Shown: positions 43,136 through 51,430 of the stretch, one piece after another
How positions within the stretch are numbered: position 1 is the stretch's first letter
Layout: every line of letters begins with the position of its first letter
Source of the DNA: Microlunatus speluncae
GTDB taxonomy: Bacteria > Actinomycetota > Actinomycetes > Propionibacteriales > Propionibacteriaceae
Reading direction: 5' to 3'
Length of the DNA stretch: 64,000 bases
Assembly (NCBI RefSeq): GCF_009299835.1
Contig: NZ_VKCZ01000003.1
Span: 496,001-560,000 of the forward strand
The notes under the pieces: model-generated
What the model was told of the DNA's origin: nothing
The model's input: the letters and a program-made list of their open reading frames with translations, nothing else
The model's database searches: none
Translations under genes and position numbers: made by a program

Positions 43136-43783
43136 GTGACGCCCGCCGCCGCGACCTGGCTGGCCTTCGCCGGGGTCGACGGGTCCGGCAAGACGACCCA
43201 GGCCCGGCTGCTGACCGAACGGTTGCGGGCCGATGGGACGGACGCCGTCTTCGTGCCCAGCGTGAGCCTGTCACCGGTCCGCGCGATGCTGAACGCTCTC
43301 GCCGCGCGCCGGGGCGCTGCTGATCATGTCGACCTGCTCGGACCGGACACGGCCCGGCTGATCGCTGCCGTCCACAAGTGGAGCAGCCTCGCCCCGCTGC
43401 GGGAGGCCCTGGCCGAGGCCGGCCGCGTGGTGATCACGGACCGCGGCGTGCTCTGCCAGTACGCGGTGGCCCGTGCGATCGGCGCCGAGAACGAGGACCT
43501 GCTCCGGGACATCTTCGCCGACCTGCCGGGCCCGGACCGGACGATCTTCATCGACGTCCCCGGCGAGCTGGCCCGGCGACGCCTGGCGCACCGGGGCGAG
43601 CGCGAGCACAGTGCCGCCGAGCTCGATTCCCTCGCCCGCGCCTACCGCTCACTGCCCGAGGCCGCTGCCTTCGCCGTGATCGACGGCACCGCTGACCCCG
43701 ACTCCGTCCGCTCCGCCATCCTCGCCGCCGCCCGCCCGCACCTGCGGCCCGACCAGCCGGCCCGCCCTCAAACGCGGCAGTAA
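43136..43783 (+). CDS. Second thymidylate-kinase-like protein
   Basis: A 215-residue P-loop kinase of the Tmk family. The P-loop FAGVDGSGKTTQARLL and a DR-type motif VVITDRGVLCQYAVARAIG are present. The protein is diverged from the true Tmk at 36278, and the LID region contains HRGEREHSAAELDSL. It may phosphorylate another nucleotide. The last five codons (PQTRQ) and the stop come from a palindromic repeat shared with the convergent gene, so the C-terminus has probably been replaced. Confidence 0.8.
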   Translation: MTPAAATWLAFAGVDGSGKTTQARLLTERLRADGTDAVFVPSVSLSPVRAMLNALAARRGAADHVDLLGPDTARLIAAVHKWSSLAPLREALAEAGRVVITDRGVLCQYAVARAIGAENEDLLRDIFADLPGPDRTIFIDVPGELARRRLAHRGEREHSAAELDSLARAYRSLPEAAAFAVIDGTADPDSVRSAILAAARPHLRPDQPARPQTRQ

Positions 43784-43836
43784 CAGCTGTCCGCGGCAGT
43801 TCAAACTGCCGCGTTTGAGTGGAACTGCCGCGTTTG
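43769..43836. repeat. Palindromic CAAACGCGGCAG repeat element
   Basis: CAAACGCGGCAG at 43769-43780 is followed by its exact inverse CTGCCGCGTTTG at 43806-43817 and 43825-43836. The element forms the ends of both convergent genes here. It has no transposase and no target duplication that I can see. Confidence 0.8.
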
Positions 43837-44181
43837 GGCGGCGGCCGGAGGGCGGGCGCGGCCGAGGCCACGGCCGGCCTGAGCGGGGGCGACCGCCAAC
43901 AGGTCGAGGAACGCCGGTGCGGTCCCGGTCCGGTCGGGTAGCGGGTCGGGCCGGACGACGGTCAGGGCGAACCCGGCGACCGGTCGTTGCGTGCCGCCGG
44001 GAGCGGGGTCGGCGTCAATGACCGCGAACCGCACCGTCGGCTGCTCGAACTTCCCCCGCATCCGCGCGACCAGTGCGGCCGGGTCCGGCACGGCGCCGTC
44101 GCGGGCGGTGACCGCCTCGACCCACAGCTCGACGCAGACGGCGACGTCGCGGTCGAACCGACCGGCACGAATGCTGCTCAC
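43801..44181 (-). pseudogene. Truncated GNAT acetyltransferase
   Basis: A 126-residue frame that matches the first two thirds of a GNAT fold: VAVCVELWVEAVTARDG, VRFAVIDADPAPGG, VAGFALTVVRP, and motif A FLDLLAVAPAQAGRGLGRA. Immediately after the acetyl-CoA loop (RGLGRA) the sequence becomes PAAAQTRQF and then a stop, all encoded by the palindromic repeat at 43769-43836. The second half of motif A and motif B are missing, so acetyl-CoA binding is probably lost. Start is GTG. Confidence 0.7.
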
Positions 44182-44216
44182 GGTCGCCGATGGTACGGGT
44201 CCGCGCCGCCTTCACT

Positions 44217-44258
44217 GTGGTCAGTTCGGTGCGGAGACGGGGTCGAAGTGACCACGAT
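44217..44258. repeat. GTGGTCA...TGACCAC dispersed palindromic repeat, copy 1
   Basis: GTGGTCAGTTCGG and CGAAGTGACCAC flank a GC-rich centre containing ACGGGG. A similar element occurs at 54747-54792. Confidence 0.6.
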
Positions 44259-44369
44259 CCCCGCGGAGCGATCAGAAATCGCGGAGAAATATCCAGCGAG
44301 CTGTCGATCTGCGTCGGGCTGCTTCGACTGATGAGTAGAAGGACCCGAACATTCGATGAGGAGCACATC

Positions 44370-45710
44370 ATGAAGATCCCGAGGGCACTCCGGCCGCTGA
44401 CCACCCCGGCCTACCGCTGGCTGGCGGCGGCGCTCGTCTCGTCCCTGGTCGGTTCCGGGGTCTGGATGGTGGCGCTGGTCTGGCAGATCGTCGCGATCGG
44501 TGGCGGCGCGGCCGACCTCTCGCTGGCCGCCGGAGCCGCGGCCGTCGGCATGCTGCTGACCACTCTGCTGGGCGGGGCACTGGCCGATCGGATGCCGCAG
44601 CGGCGGATCCTGCTGGTGGTCGAGGCGACTCGGGCGGTCACCATCGGCATCGTCGCGTTGCTGGCGCTGAGCGGCATGATCGAGCTCTGGCATCTGGCGG
44701 CCGTCGCCTTCGTCGGCGGCGTGATGGGCGGCCTCTACTACCCGGCGTACTCGGCCCTGCTGCCGACCGTGCTGCCGGAGGATCAGCTGCTGGCCGCGAA
44801 CGGCTTCGAGGGCATGACCCGGCCGGTGCTGATGCAGGCCGGCGGTCCGGCCCTGGCCAGTGCGTTGATCGCCGTGACCTCGCCCGGTGCCGCCCTCGCG
44901 GTCACGGCGCTGACCGGCGCGGTCGCCGTACTGTTCATCCTGCGGCTGCCGAAGCCCGCGGCGCCGCCGGAGCCGGCCACCGACGAGCCGGCCGCCCCCG
45001 CGACCTCGCTGCTGGGCGACGTCCGGGAAGGTTTCCGCTACATGGTGCGGACGCCCTGGCTGCTCGGCACGCTGGTGTTCGCCTCGCTGTTGATCTTCGT
45101 GATGATGGGTCCGTTCGAGGTCCTGGTGCCGTTCGCGATCAAGGACAACGCCGGTGGCGGCCCGGCCCAGCACGCGCTGGTGCTGGCGGCGTTCGGCATC
45201 GGCGGGGCGGTCGGCTCGCTGGTGATCGCCTCGATCAAGCTGCCGCGGCGCTACCTGACGGTGATGAACCTGCTCTGGGCCGGCGGCTGCCTGCCGCTGA
45301 TCGCCTTCGGCCTGACCGATCAGGTCTGGGTGATGGTGATCGCGGCCTTCCTGGTTGGTGCGGCGTTCAACGCCGGCGTGGTGATCTGGGGAACGCTGCT
45401 GCAGCGCCGGGTGCCGTCGAACATGCTGGGCCGGGTGTCCAGCCTCGACTTCTTCGTCTCGCTGGCCTTCATGCCGGTGTCGATGGCGCTGGCCGGTCCG
45501 GCCGGACAGACCCTCGGCCTGCCGGTGGTCTTCCTGATCGCCGGGCTGGCGCCGCTGTTGATCGGCGCGGTCGCGATCTTCGCGGCCCGGATGACCCGGG
45601 ACGAGATCGCCCACCCGCTGGACACCCCCGACGCGGAGAACACGAGCGACGCGGAGATCACCGCCGAGCCGGTCGCGGCGGAGCCGGAGCTGGTCGGCTC
45701 CAACCACTGA
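44370..45710 (+). CDS. MFS transporter (MFS_3 / TetA-like efflux)
   Basis: A 446-residue exporter of about 12 helices. Motif A-like GGALADRMPQRRILLVVE lies between helices 2 and 3 and PAYSALLPTVLPEDQLLAANG is characteristic of the MFS_3 (enterobactin exporter EntS-like) group. The central loop (residues 190-220) and the C-terminus are acidic and low complexity. A GAGGAG site lies seven bases before the ATG. Probable drug or siderophore efflux; substrate unknown. Confidence 0.88.
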   Translation: MKIPRALRPLTTPAYRWLAAALVSSLVGSGVWMVALVWQIVAIGGGAADLSLAAGAAAVGMLLTTLLGGALADRMPQRRILLVVEATRAVTIGIVALLALSGMIELWHLAAVAFVGGVMGGLYYPAYSALLPTVLPEDQLLAANGFEGMTRPVLMQAGGPALASALIAVTSPGAALAVTALTGAVAVLFILRLPKPAAPPEPATDEPAAPATSLLGDVREGFRYMVRTPWLLGTLVFASLLIFVMMGPFEVLVPFAIKDNAGGGPAQHALVLAAFGIGGAVGSLVIASIKLPRRYLTVMNLLWAGGCLPLIAFGLTDQVWVMVIAAFLVGAAFNAGVVIWGTLLQRRVPSNMLGRVSSLDFFVSLAFMPVSMALAGPAGQTLGLPVVFLIAGLAPLLIGAVAIFAARMTRDEIAHPLDTPDAENTSDAEITAEPVAAEPELVGSNH

Positions 45711-45770
45711 CCCGAACGTTGTCCGGCAGATTTCGCCCGGGCTCCGCGAGACTCGGGTTGGATGAGGCCC

Positions 45771-46229
45771 ATGACTGAGACACAAGGGATGGCGGAGCGG
45801 GTGCTGGCCGGCACCCGCTACCTGGTCCTGTCCACCGCGGACGCGGACGGCCGGCCCTGGGCGACGCCGGTCTGGTACGCCAGCGACGGCGAACACTTCT
45901 ACTGGGTTTCGGCCCCGACCTCCCGGCATTCGGAAAACATCGCGGCCCGCGCCGACGTCGCCCTGGTGATCTTCAACTCGCAGGTCCCGGTCGGCAGCGC
46001 CAGCGCCTACTACGCCAGCGCGACCGCCCAGCAGGTCCCGCCGGACGAGGTCGAAGCCGGGATCGCGATCTTCTCCGCCGAGTCGGTGGCCGCGGGTCAC
46101 GATGCCTGGGGGATCGACCGGGTGACCGGCGACTCCCGGCTCCGCCTCTACCGCGCCACGATGACCGAGCAGTGGGTGCTCGCCGAGGACGGCGGCCCGG
46201 ACCGCCGCCTCCCGATCGAACCCGCCTGA
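45771..46229 (+). CDS. Pyridoxamine 5'-phosphate oxidase-like flavin/F420-binding protein
   Basis: A 152-residue split-barrel protein. The family pattern is YLVLSTADADGRPWATPVWYASDGEHFYWVS, followed by RHSENIAARADVALVIFN. Such proteins bind FMN or F420; the short form is usually an oxidoreductase of unknown substrate. ATG at 45771 used; an ATG nine bases earlier is possible. Confidence 0.85.
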   Translation: MTETQGMAERVLAGTRYLVLSTADADGRPWATPVWYASDGEHFYWVSAPTSRHSENIAARADVALVIFNSQVPVGSASAYYASATAQQVPPDEVEAGIAIFSAESVAAGHDAWGIDRVTGDSRLRLYRATMTEQWVLAEDGGPDRRLPIEPA

Positions 46230-46254
46230 CCTCCCCCCATCGCACAACCCGTCG

Positions 46255-47040
46255 CTAGAGGCTGCGCCGGTAGCGCCGGAGTGCGACCAGCGCGAGCGTC
46301 TCGGTGGCGACTGCGAGGGCGGCGAGCGCGGCCAGGTTGATCATCATCGTGGTCGGATCGCCGCCGAGCATCGCCGTCCGGGCCGCCTGCACCGCCCAGT
46401 TGACCGGATTGGCCTCGGCCACCCGCTGCATCCAATCCGGCATCTGTGCCGTCGTGGTGAGCGTCGCGGACAGGAACATGAACGGAAGCACCGCGAGCTG
46501 GCCGACCGCGATCATGGTCTCCTGTCGGCGAAACAGTAGGGCCAACGCGTGCGAGAATCCCGCGAACGCGACACAGACCAGGGCGGCCGCGGCCAAGATC
46601 ACCAGCAGCCCGGGGAGGCCGCTGTCCAGTCGAGCGCCGAAGATCAGTGCCACGACGACCACGACAAGGGCCTGAAGGGTGCCGGTGATCGCCGCCTGCA
46701 GCCCGCGAGAGATCAAGAAGGCACTGGCCGGCAATGGGGTGGCGAGGAATCGGTCGATCGCACCACGTTCGATGTCCTGGACCAGGCCCGGCCCTTCCCA
46801 GGCGCCGTGGGAGAAGGCGGTCATGATCGCGATGCCCGGAGCGAGGAACGCCAGGTACGAGTCGGTGCCGAAGCCGCCGAGCCGCGGCAGCCCGGCGAAG
46901 AGCTGGCTGTAGAGCAACAGCCACACCAGCGGTTGCGCGATCATGATCGGGAGCAGGATCGGTTGTCGTCGCAGCAGCCGGTAGTTGCGGCCGAGCAGGA
47001 CAAGCTGGGCGCCGAGTCCGCAGCGATGACTCATGATCAT
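46255..47040 (-). CDS. ABC-2 type drug exporter permease, DrrB-like
   Basis: A 261-residue permease with six helices. The ABC-2 signature is in the C-terminal half (LPFMFLSATLTTTAQMPDWMQ followed by ANPVNWAVQAARTAMLGG), as in daunorubicin-type DrrB. The ATGA overlap with the ATPase stop fixes the start. Second half of a PadR-DrrA-DrrB operon. Confidence 0.9.
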   Translation of the reverse strand: MIMSHRCGLGAQLVLLGRNYRLLRRQPILLPIMIAQPLVWLLLYSQLFAGLPRLGGFGTDSYLAFLAPGIAIMTAFSHGAWEGPGLVQDIERGAIDRFLATPLPASAFLISRGLQAAITGTLQALVVVVVALIFGARLDSGLPGLLVILAAAALVCVAFAGFSHALALLFRRQETMIAVGQLAVLPFMFLSATLTTTAQMPDWMQRVAEANPVNWAVQAARTAMLGGDPTTMMINLAALAALAVATETLALVALRRYRRSL

Positions 47041-47813
47041 CCGGCCAGTTCTTCGCCGAGCGTAAGCCGCGTCCTCGTGTGGTGTCGGTAGACATCGTCC
47101 AGATTTGGGCCGTCCTGGCCGCCGGTCGGCCCTAGTTCCGCCTTGAGCGTCGCCGGTGGTCCAGAAACGATCACGGTGCCGTGGTCGATGATCACGATCC
47201 GGTCGGCCAACCTGTCGGCCTCGTCCAGATAGTGCGTCGTGAGCAGGATGGTCAGACCTTGCTCGGCCCGCAGCCGGCGGAGTTCTCGCCACAGTGACGC
47301 TCTTGCCTCGGGGTCGAGCCCGGTGGTGGGCTCGTCGAGGAAGAGCACCCGGGGGTCGTGCACGATGCCCATCGCGATCTCCAGCCGCCGCCGCATGCCG
47401 CCGGAGTAGGTGTTCACAACCCGGTCGGCGGCACCGGCCAGTCCGACCAGGTCGAGGAGCTCGGTGGCGCGACGGATCGCCGAGCCTCGTCGCAGCCGGT
47501 GGGCAGCGGCCTGAACGAGCAGGTTCTCCCGCCCGGTCAGATAGCCGTCCGTGCCGGCGTTCTGGGCGACGTAACCGATCGCGGCGCGAACGGCCCGCGG
47601 CTGCAGGCTCACATCCTGACCGGCGACGACCGCCGTGCCACCGTCGGCTCGGGTGAGGGTGGCGAGGATGCGGACGGTGGTGGATTTTCCCGCGCCGTTC
47701 GGGCCGAGCAGGCAGAGCACCTCCCCTTCGGCGACCGAGAACGACACGTCGACGACGGCCTCGACCTTGCCGTAGCGCTTGGCCAGGTTCCGCGCGGTGA
47801 TGACGTCGGTCAC
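47037..47813 (-). CDS. ABC exporter ATP-binding protein, DrrA-like
   Basis: A 258-residue ATPase. Walker A LLGPNGAGKSTTVRIL, Q-loop IGYVAQNAGTDGYLTGREN, signature NTYSGGMRRRLEIAMG, Walker B VLFLDEPTTGLD and switch LLTTHYLDEADRLADR are all present; the SGGMRRRLE form is typical of DrrA. The GTG start overlaps the PadR stop as GTGA. Shorter than DrrA by about 60 residues at the C-terminus, where the regulatory domain is usually found. Confidence 0.93.
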   Translation of the reverse strand: MTDVITARNLAKRYGKVEAVVDVSFSVAEGEVLCLLGPNGAGKSTTVRILATLTRADGGTAVVAGQDVSLQPRAVRAAIGYVAQNAGTDGYLTGRENLLVQAAAHRLRRGSAIRRATELLDLVGLAGAADRVVNTYSGGMRRRLEIAMGIVHDPRVLFLDEPTTGLDPEARASLWRELRRLRAEQGLTILLTTHYLDEADRLADRIVIIDHGTVIVSGPPATLKAELGPTGGQDGPNLDDVYRHHTRTRLTLGEELAG

Positions 47814-48379
47814 GAGGTCGGTCCGGATCCGCGCGCGATATCCGGCAGCATCTCGTCCAGTTCGTCCTGCCAGGCCAGCTCCGCCTCGAGGTGGAGTTCG
47901 GTGCGCCGGTAGCCCGCGAGGCTGGCGGCGGACAGGTGATCTTCCCGGCGGTGTAGCTCTCGGTTCGCGACCAGTTCCGTCAGCGCCGCCACAAGGGCGG
48001 ATCGGCGTCGATCCAGTCGTTCGCGCAGGGCGACTTCGTCCAGACCGGCCGACCATTTGATGGCCGCCTCAACCGTGGTCGAATGCAACATCGGTTGGGT
48101 CAGCGCCCGGTCCCGATGGATGGCGAGTTCTTGCTGCCCGTCCTCGGTGATCGCGTACACGGTGCGCTGCGGCCGCCGCCCTTCCTGCTCGACCCGTACG
48201 GGTTCGATCAGTCCTTCGGCCTCGAGCCGACGGAGCATGCCGTACAGCGCACCGACCTTGACCTCGCCCCAGTGCTCGATGCCGCTCAGATCGGCGGCGC
48301 GGCGGATCTGGTGGCCGTGCAACGGCGCCTCCGCGAGCAGCCCGAGGATCAGCAACCGGACCGGATTGGCATCTCTCAT
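47810..48379 (-). CDS. PadR-family transcriptional regulator
   Basis: A 189-residue regulator. The N-terminal winged helix (LLILGLLAEAPLHGHQI, WGEVKVGALYGMLRRLEAEGLIEP, RRPQRTVYAITEDGQ) is the PadR domain, and the rest is the helical Vir_act_alpha_C-type dimerisation domain. First gene of the operon with the DrrAB exporter; it should repress the operon through the palindrome that abuts its start codon. Confidence 0.92.
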   Translation of the reverse strand: MRDANPVRLLILGLLAEAPLHGHQIRRAADLSGIEHWGEVKVGALYGMLRRLEAEGLIEPVRVEQEGRRPQRTVYAITEDGQQELAIHRDRALTQPMLHSTTVEAAIKWSAGLDEVALRERLDRRRSALVAALTELVANRELHRREDHLSAASLAGYRRTELHLEAELAWQDELDEMLPDIARGSGPTS

Positions 48380-48405
48380 GCGATTAGTCTCATACGACTA
48401 ATCGC
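48380..48405. promoter_or_regulatory. Perfect PadR operator (10-bp arms)
   Basis: GCGATTAGTC and GACTAATCGC are exact inverse repeats separated by TCATAC. The site touches the PadR ATG at 48379. On the minus strand a TATGAG lies nine bases before the ATG, so the operator covers the promoter of a probably leaderless transcript. Confidence 0.75.
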
Positions 48406-48418
48406 CTCAGGCAAGAGG

Positions 48419-49555
48419 TCAGTCGGGTTCGGCGGCCGGGTCATCGGGCGCGAAGGGCCAGCCCCAGTGCTCCTCCCGGCCGACGCCGGTGGCGATGTCG
48501 ACCAGGTTGCCTTCGGCGTCGGCGAGGGTCCACCAGAACGGGGCGAACTTGTCGTTGACCAGGCGGCCGCCGGCGGCGACGACCGCGGCGACCCGAGCCT
48601 CGGCGACGTCGTGGCCGACCGTCACGTCCAGATGGAACTGCGGATCGCCGGGCTTGATCTCCTCCAGCCCGAAGAACTGCACGTTGGGTCCCCGGCGCAG
48701 CGGATCCGCGAGGTCCTCCTCGCCACGCTCGTCCCAGCCGAGGGCCGCCTGCCAGAACGGCCGGATGCTCTCCGCCGTGGGATGGAACATGATGTTGAGG
48801 CTGTGGAGCTTCGACGGGTCCGCGCTCATCCCGACCTCTCCGGCCGCGGCCGAGATCCGCCGGGCGACCTCGATGTCGCGGTGGATGAAGCTGCTGAACC
48901 GGAGGTCCAGTGTGACGGTCACGCCCTCGCGGCGAAGATCGACATCGATCCGGCGGTTTCCGCCGTCGGCCAGGTCGGCGAGCTTGGTCGCCAGCGCGAG
49001 GCCCTGGCCGAATGACGAGGCGGTGAAGTGGGCACCGGCGCCGCCCATTCCGAGCCGCCAGTCCCCGGTGCCGCCCGCCTCGACGAACTGCTTCCCGGTC
49101 ACCGGCACCGACCCGAGGATGATGCCGGCAAGATCATCGGGCCGTGGGTCGGCCGGCAGCCATAGTCGCTCCACCTCTTTGATCTTGCTCAGCCCACCCG
49201 AGGGCTCGTCCCCGGACAAGGGCGGCGCGGCACTGTCGGCGATGGTCACCGGCACGTCGAGGCCGGCCGGATCCGTTAGCGGGGGTGGGGGCGCCGAGCC
49301 GTCGACCATGATCAACCGGACCACCCGGTCCGGCCGGGCGTCGAGGGCCGCATACGCGATCCCGGCGCCCTCGGCGTGCCCGACCAGGAGTACCTGGGTG
49401 GAGCAGGTGTCGATCACCGACACCACTGCCGCGACCTGATCAGCCGGCGCCCACGCCAGCGGATGCGGGCGATGTCCCGCCTTCTTGATCATGGTCGCCA
49501 CCGGCTCCCAAGCCGCGCCGTCGGGCTGCGGCCCAGGCACCAACACGATGTCCAT
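48419..49555 (-). CDS. Three-domain fusion: alpha/beta hydrolase-like, pterin dehydratase-like and VOC domain
   Basis: A 378-residue protein. Residues 1-150 resemble an EstC-type alpha/beta hydrolase (MDIVLVPGPQPDGAAWEPVA), but the nucleophile elbow reads LLVGHAEGAG, with Glu in the place of the catalytic Ser. Residues about 170-255 resemble a pterin-4a-carbinolamine dehydratase fold (FGQGLALATKLADLADG, DVDLRREGVTVTLDL, DIEVARRISAAAGEVGM), without the HHPD motif. Residues 260-370 are a VOC/glyoxalase-like domain (SLNIMFHPTAESIRPFWQAAL, FHLDVTVGHDVAEARV, WWTLADAEGNLVDI). PCD-VOC fusions are known in actinobacteria; the N-terminal hydrolase is the unusual part. Binding rather than catalysis is likely for the first two domains. 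Confidence 0.7.
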   Translation of the reverse strand: MDIVLVPGPQPDGAAWEPVATMIKKAGHRPHPLAWAPADQVAAVVSVIDTCSTQVLLVGHAEGAGIAYAALDARPDRVVRLIMVDGSAPPPPLTDPAGLDVPVTIADSAAPPLSGDEPSGGLSKIKEVERLWLPADPRPDDLAGIILGSVPVTGKQFVEAGGTGDWRLGMGGAGAHFTASSFGQGLALATKLADLADGGNRRIDVDLRREGVTVTLDLRFSSFIHRDIEVARRISAAAGEVGMSADPSKLHSLNIMFHPTAESIRPFWQAALGWDERGEEDLADPLRRGPNVQFFGLEEIKPGDPQFHLDVTVGHDVAEARVAAVVAAGGRLVNDKFAPFWWTLADAEGNLVDIATGVGREEHWGWPFAPDDPAAEPD

Positions 49556-49661
49556 GATTCCCCGTCCCTCCGTCGGCCGACCGCGGCATTAGGCAGAGTG
49601 GCTCAATCATCCGAATAAGTCGTTCGATAAGCAAGGTACGGGATCCCGACCAGGAGGCGTG

Positions 49662-49763
49662 ATGAACGACGACTCCGGGTCGGCGACAACGCCACCGCGG
49701 AGCACCTGTCCCGCTGGCTCGCCGACGGTCGGTCCGCCCGCTGACCCGACGAAGCGCCATTAG
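49662..49763 (+). pseudogene. Possible frameshifted DUF1707 remnant
   Basis: An AGGAGG site lies four bases before ATG at 49662, but the frame gives only 33 residues. In the other frame (49661-49744) the sequence reads DERRLRVGDNATAEHLSRWLADGRSAR, split here as DERRLRVGDNATAE and HLSRWLADGRSAR, which looks like the LRVGDADRE...L..A...GR start of DUF1707 proteins. This suggests a one-base change plus loss of the rest. Weak evidence. Confidence 0.25.
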
Positions 49764-49772
49764 GGTGCGGGG

Positions 49773-50234
49773 ATGAGCTTTCGGCTGGCCGCCTACGCCG
49801 TGTGCCTGGAGGACGGGCGCGTGCTACTCGCCCACCACGCGTCGGGCAACTGGACGCTGCCGGGAGGCCGGGTCGAGCACGCCGAGGATCCGTTCGACAC
49901 CGTGATCAGGGAGATCGCCGAGGAGACGGGCTGGGAGGCCGCGGTGGAGCGGCTGCTCGGCGTGGACTCACGGGTGATCCCGGCGGCCGAGCGCGCCGTG
50001 CCGGGCGGGCCGGAACACCAGAACCTCGGCATCTTCTACCGGGTCAAGATCACCGGTGGCGAGCCGCGGCCGGAGCCGAACGGCGACACCCTGGAGTCGG
50101 TCTGGACCCCGCTCGCCGACGTCGCCGAGCTGCGCCGATCATCGCTGGTCGACATCGGTCTCGCCCTGGCCCGGACCGAACCACCGACCGGCCACGTCGA
50201 TCCGGTCCCGGTCGGCGGCCTGATCCAACACTGA
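49773..50234 (+). CDS. Nudix hydrolase
   Basis: A 153-residue Nudix protein that would hydrolyse a nucleoside diphosphate linked to another moiety. The Nudix box runs GGRVEHAEDPFDTVIREIAE and continues ETGWEA, with the REIAEETG metal-binding helix intact. The preceding strand ASGNWTLPG is standard. Substrate cannot be told. It converges on a second Nudix gene, with six bases between stops. Confidence 0.9.
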   Translation: MSFRLAAYAVCLEDGRVLLAHHASGNWTLPGGRVEHAEDPFDTVIREIAEETGWEAAVERLLGVDSRVIPAAERAVPGGPEHQNLGIFYRVKITGGEPRPEPNGDTLESVWTPLADVAELRRSSLVDIGLALARTEPPTGHVDPVPVGGLIQH

Positions 50235-50240
50235 CCCGGA

Positions 50241-50621
50241 TCAGCCGCCCAGCACGGCCGTCGCCGAGGGCGTCAGCGGAGCGGGCAGCTCGTCCCGCCC
50301 GTACCACCCGACGGAGGAGATCTCGTCCGGCATCGTCACGCCGAGCTGACCGGAGAACCGGTCGCAGCTGAACGCGTGCGCCCGGTAGTGGCGACCACTG
50401 CCGGGATAGACAAGATCGTGGACGGCGAGCGGGGTGACCGCGTCGGCCCGCAGCCCGGTCTCCTCGTACAACTCCCGGATGGCCGCTTGGTCCGGGGCCT
50501 CGCCGTCCTCGACCTTGCCGCCGGGCAGGCCGAAGAAGCGGTAGCCGTAGTTCTGTCGCACCAACAGCACCCGGTCGCTCGGATCCAAGATCATCACCAC
50601 GCTGGTCTCCCATTCAAACAT
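50241..50621 (-). CDS. Nudix hydrolase (second)
   Basis: A 126-residue Nudix protein. The box is LPGGKVEDGEAPDQAAIREL followed by YEETGLRAD, complete. The strand before it reads YRFFGLPGG. An ATG at 50621 was chosen; in-frame GTG and TTG codons upstream (to 50651) would add up to ten residues. Paralogous in fold to the convergent neighbour but not closely similar. Confidence 0.87.
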   Translation of the reverse strand: MFEWETSVVMILDPSDRVLLVRQNYGYRFFGLPGGKVEDGEAPDQAAIRELYEETGLRADAVTPLAVHDLVYPGSGRHYRAHAFSCDRFSGQLGVTMPDEISSVGWYGRDELPAPLTPSATAVLGG

Positions 50622-50777
50622 GGGTTGCACGGTGCCAGCCGCCACTGACAACCGGGTCGAGCAGCTCGAACTGGATGACGAGATTTCTTCGGGGCCGTGT
50701 CGAGATCGGGGCGGTCCGTTCGACCTAAGGGCAAAGCAGCCCCGGTCTCGGGGCCATCAACTCCGAAAGGCCTGATC

Positions 50778-51389
50778 ATGTCCACTCAGTTCTCTCCCGC
50801 TGCCGCCGCCTCCGCCACGGATCCGGCCGCCGGTGCACCGCGGCGACTGCTGCTCGCCCTGGTGATCGCCAATCCGCTCTGGGTGGCGACCTCGCTGATC
50901 CAGGCCGCCACCCGGCCGGGGTTCGACCTGACCCAGCAGCCGCTCAGCCTGTTGTCGTCCGGCGGCCTGGGCTGGATCCAGATCAGCAACTTCGTGATCG
51001 CCGGTCTGCTCGTCGTCGCCGGCGCCTTCGGGCTGCGGCGGACCGTGCCGAGCCGGTGGGCTCCCCGCTGGGTCCTGATCTACGGTCTCGGCTACGTCCT
51101 GTCCGGCGCCTTCACCCTGGAAGATCAACTGCTGCCACACCTGATCGTCGGCATCATCGCCTTCATCGCGATCGCCGCGACCTTGATCACCCTGGCCCGG
51201 CACCTCGCCCGGACCGGCCATCGCCTGGTCGCCGTGCTCAGCGTGATCGCCGCGGCCTTCGTGATCGGGGCCAACGTCGCCACCACGATCGGGCTGCCGT
51301 ATCCGTCCCTGGTCCTGGCCATCGGCGTCGGCACGGGCATGATCGGCGTCTCCCTCGCCACCGCCACCATCCTCCGCGGCCGACGTTGA
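50778..51389 (+). CDS. DUF998 membrane protein
   Basis: A 203-residue protein with a disordered N-terminus and six helices. The family pattern is ANPLWVATSLIQAATRPGFD, QQPLSLLSSGGLGWIQ, FVIAGLLVVAGAFGL and the final helix pair. DUF998 proteins are of unknown function and common in actinobacteria. GAAAGG precedes the ATG by seven bases. Confidence 0.85.
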   Translation: MSTQFSPAAAASATDPAAGAPRRLLLALVIANPLWVATSLIQAATRPGFDLTQQPLSLLSSGGLGWIQISNFVIAGLLVVAGAFGLRRTVPSRWAPRWVLIYGLGYVLSGAFTLEDQLLPHLIVGIIAFIAIAATLITLARHLARTGHRLVAVLSVIAAAFVIGANVATTIGLPYPSLVLAIGVGTGMIGVSLATATILRGRR

Positions 51390-51430
51390 TCAGGACAGTA
51401 GATGTCCGGTACGGGGATTAGCGTTGGCAC

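Noticed and set aside
43769..43836. Insertion sequence
   Set aside because: There is an inverted repeat but no transposase frame and the whole element is under 100 bases.
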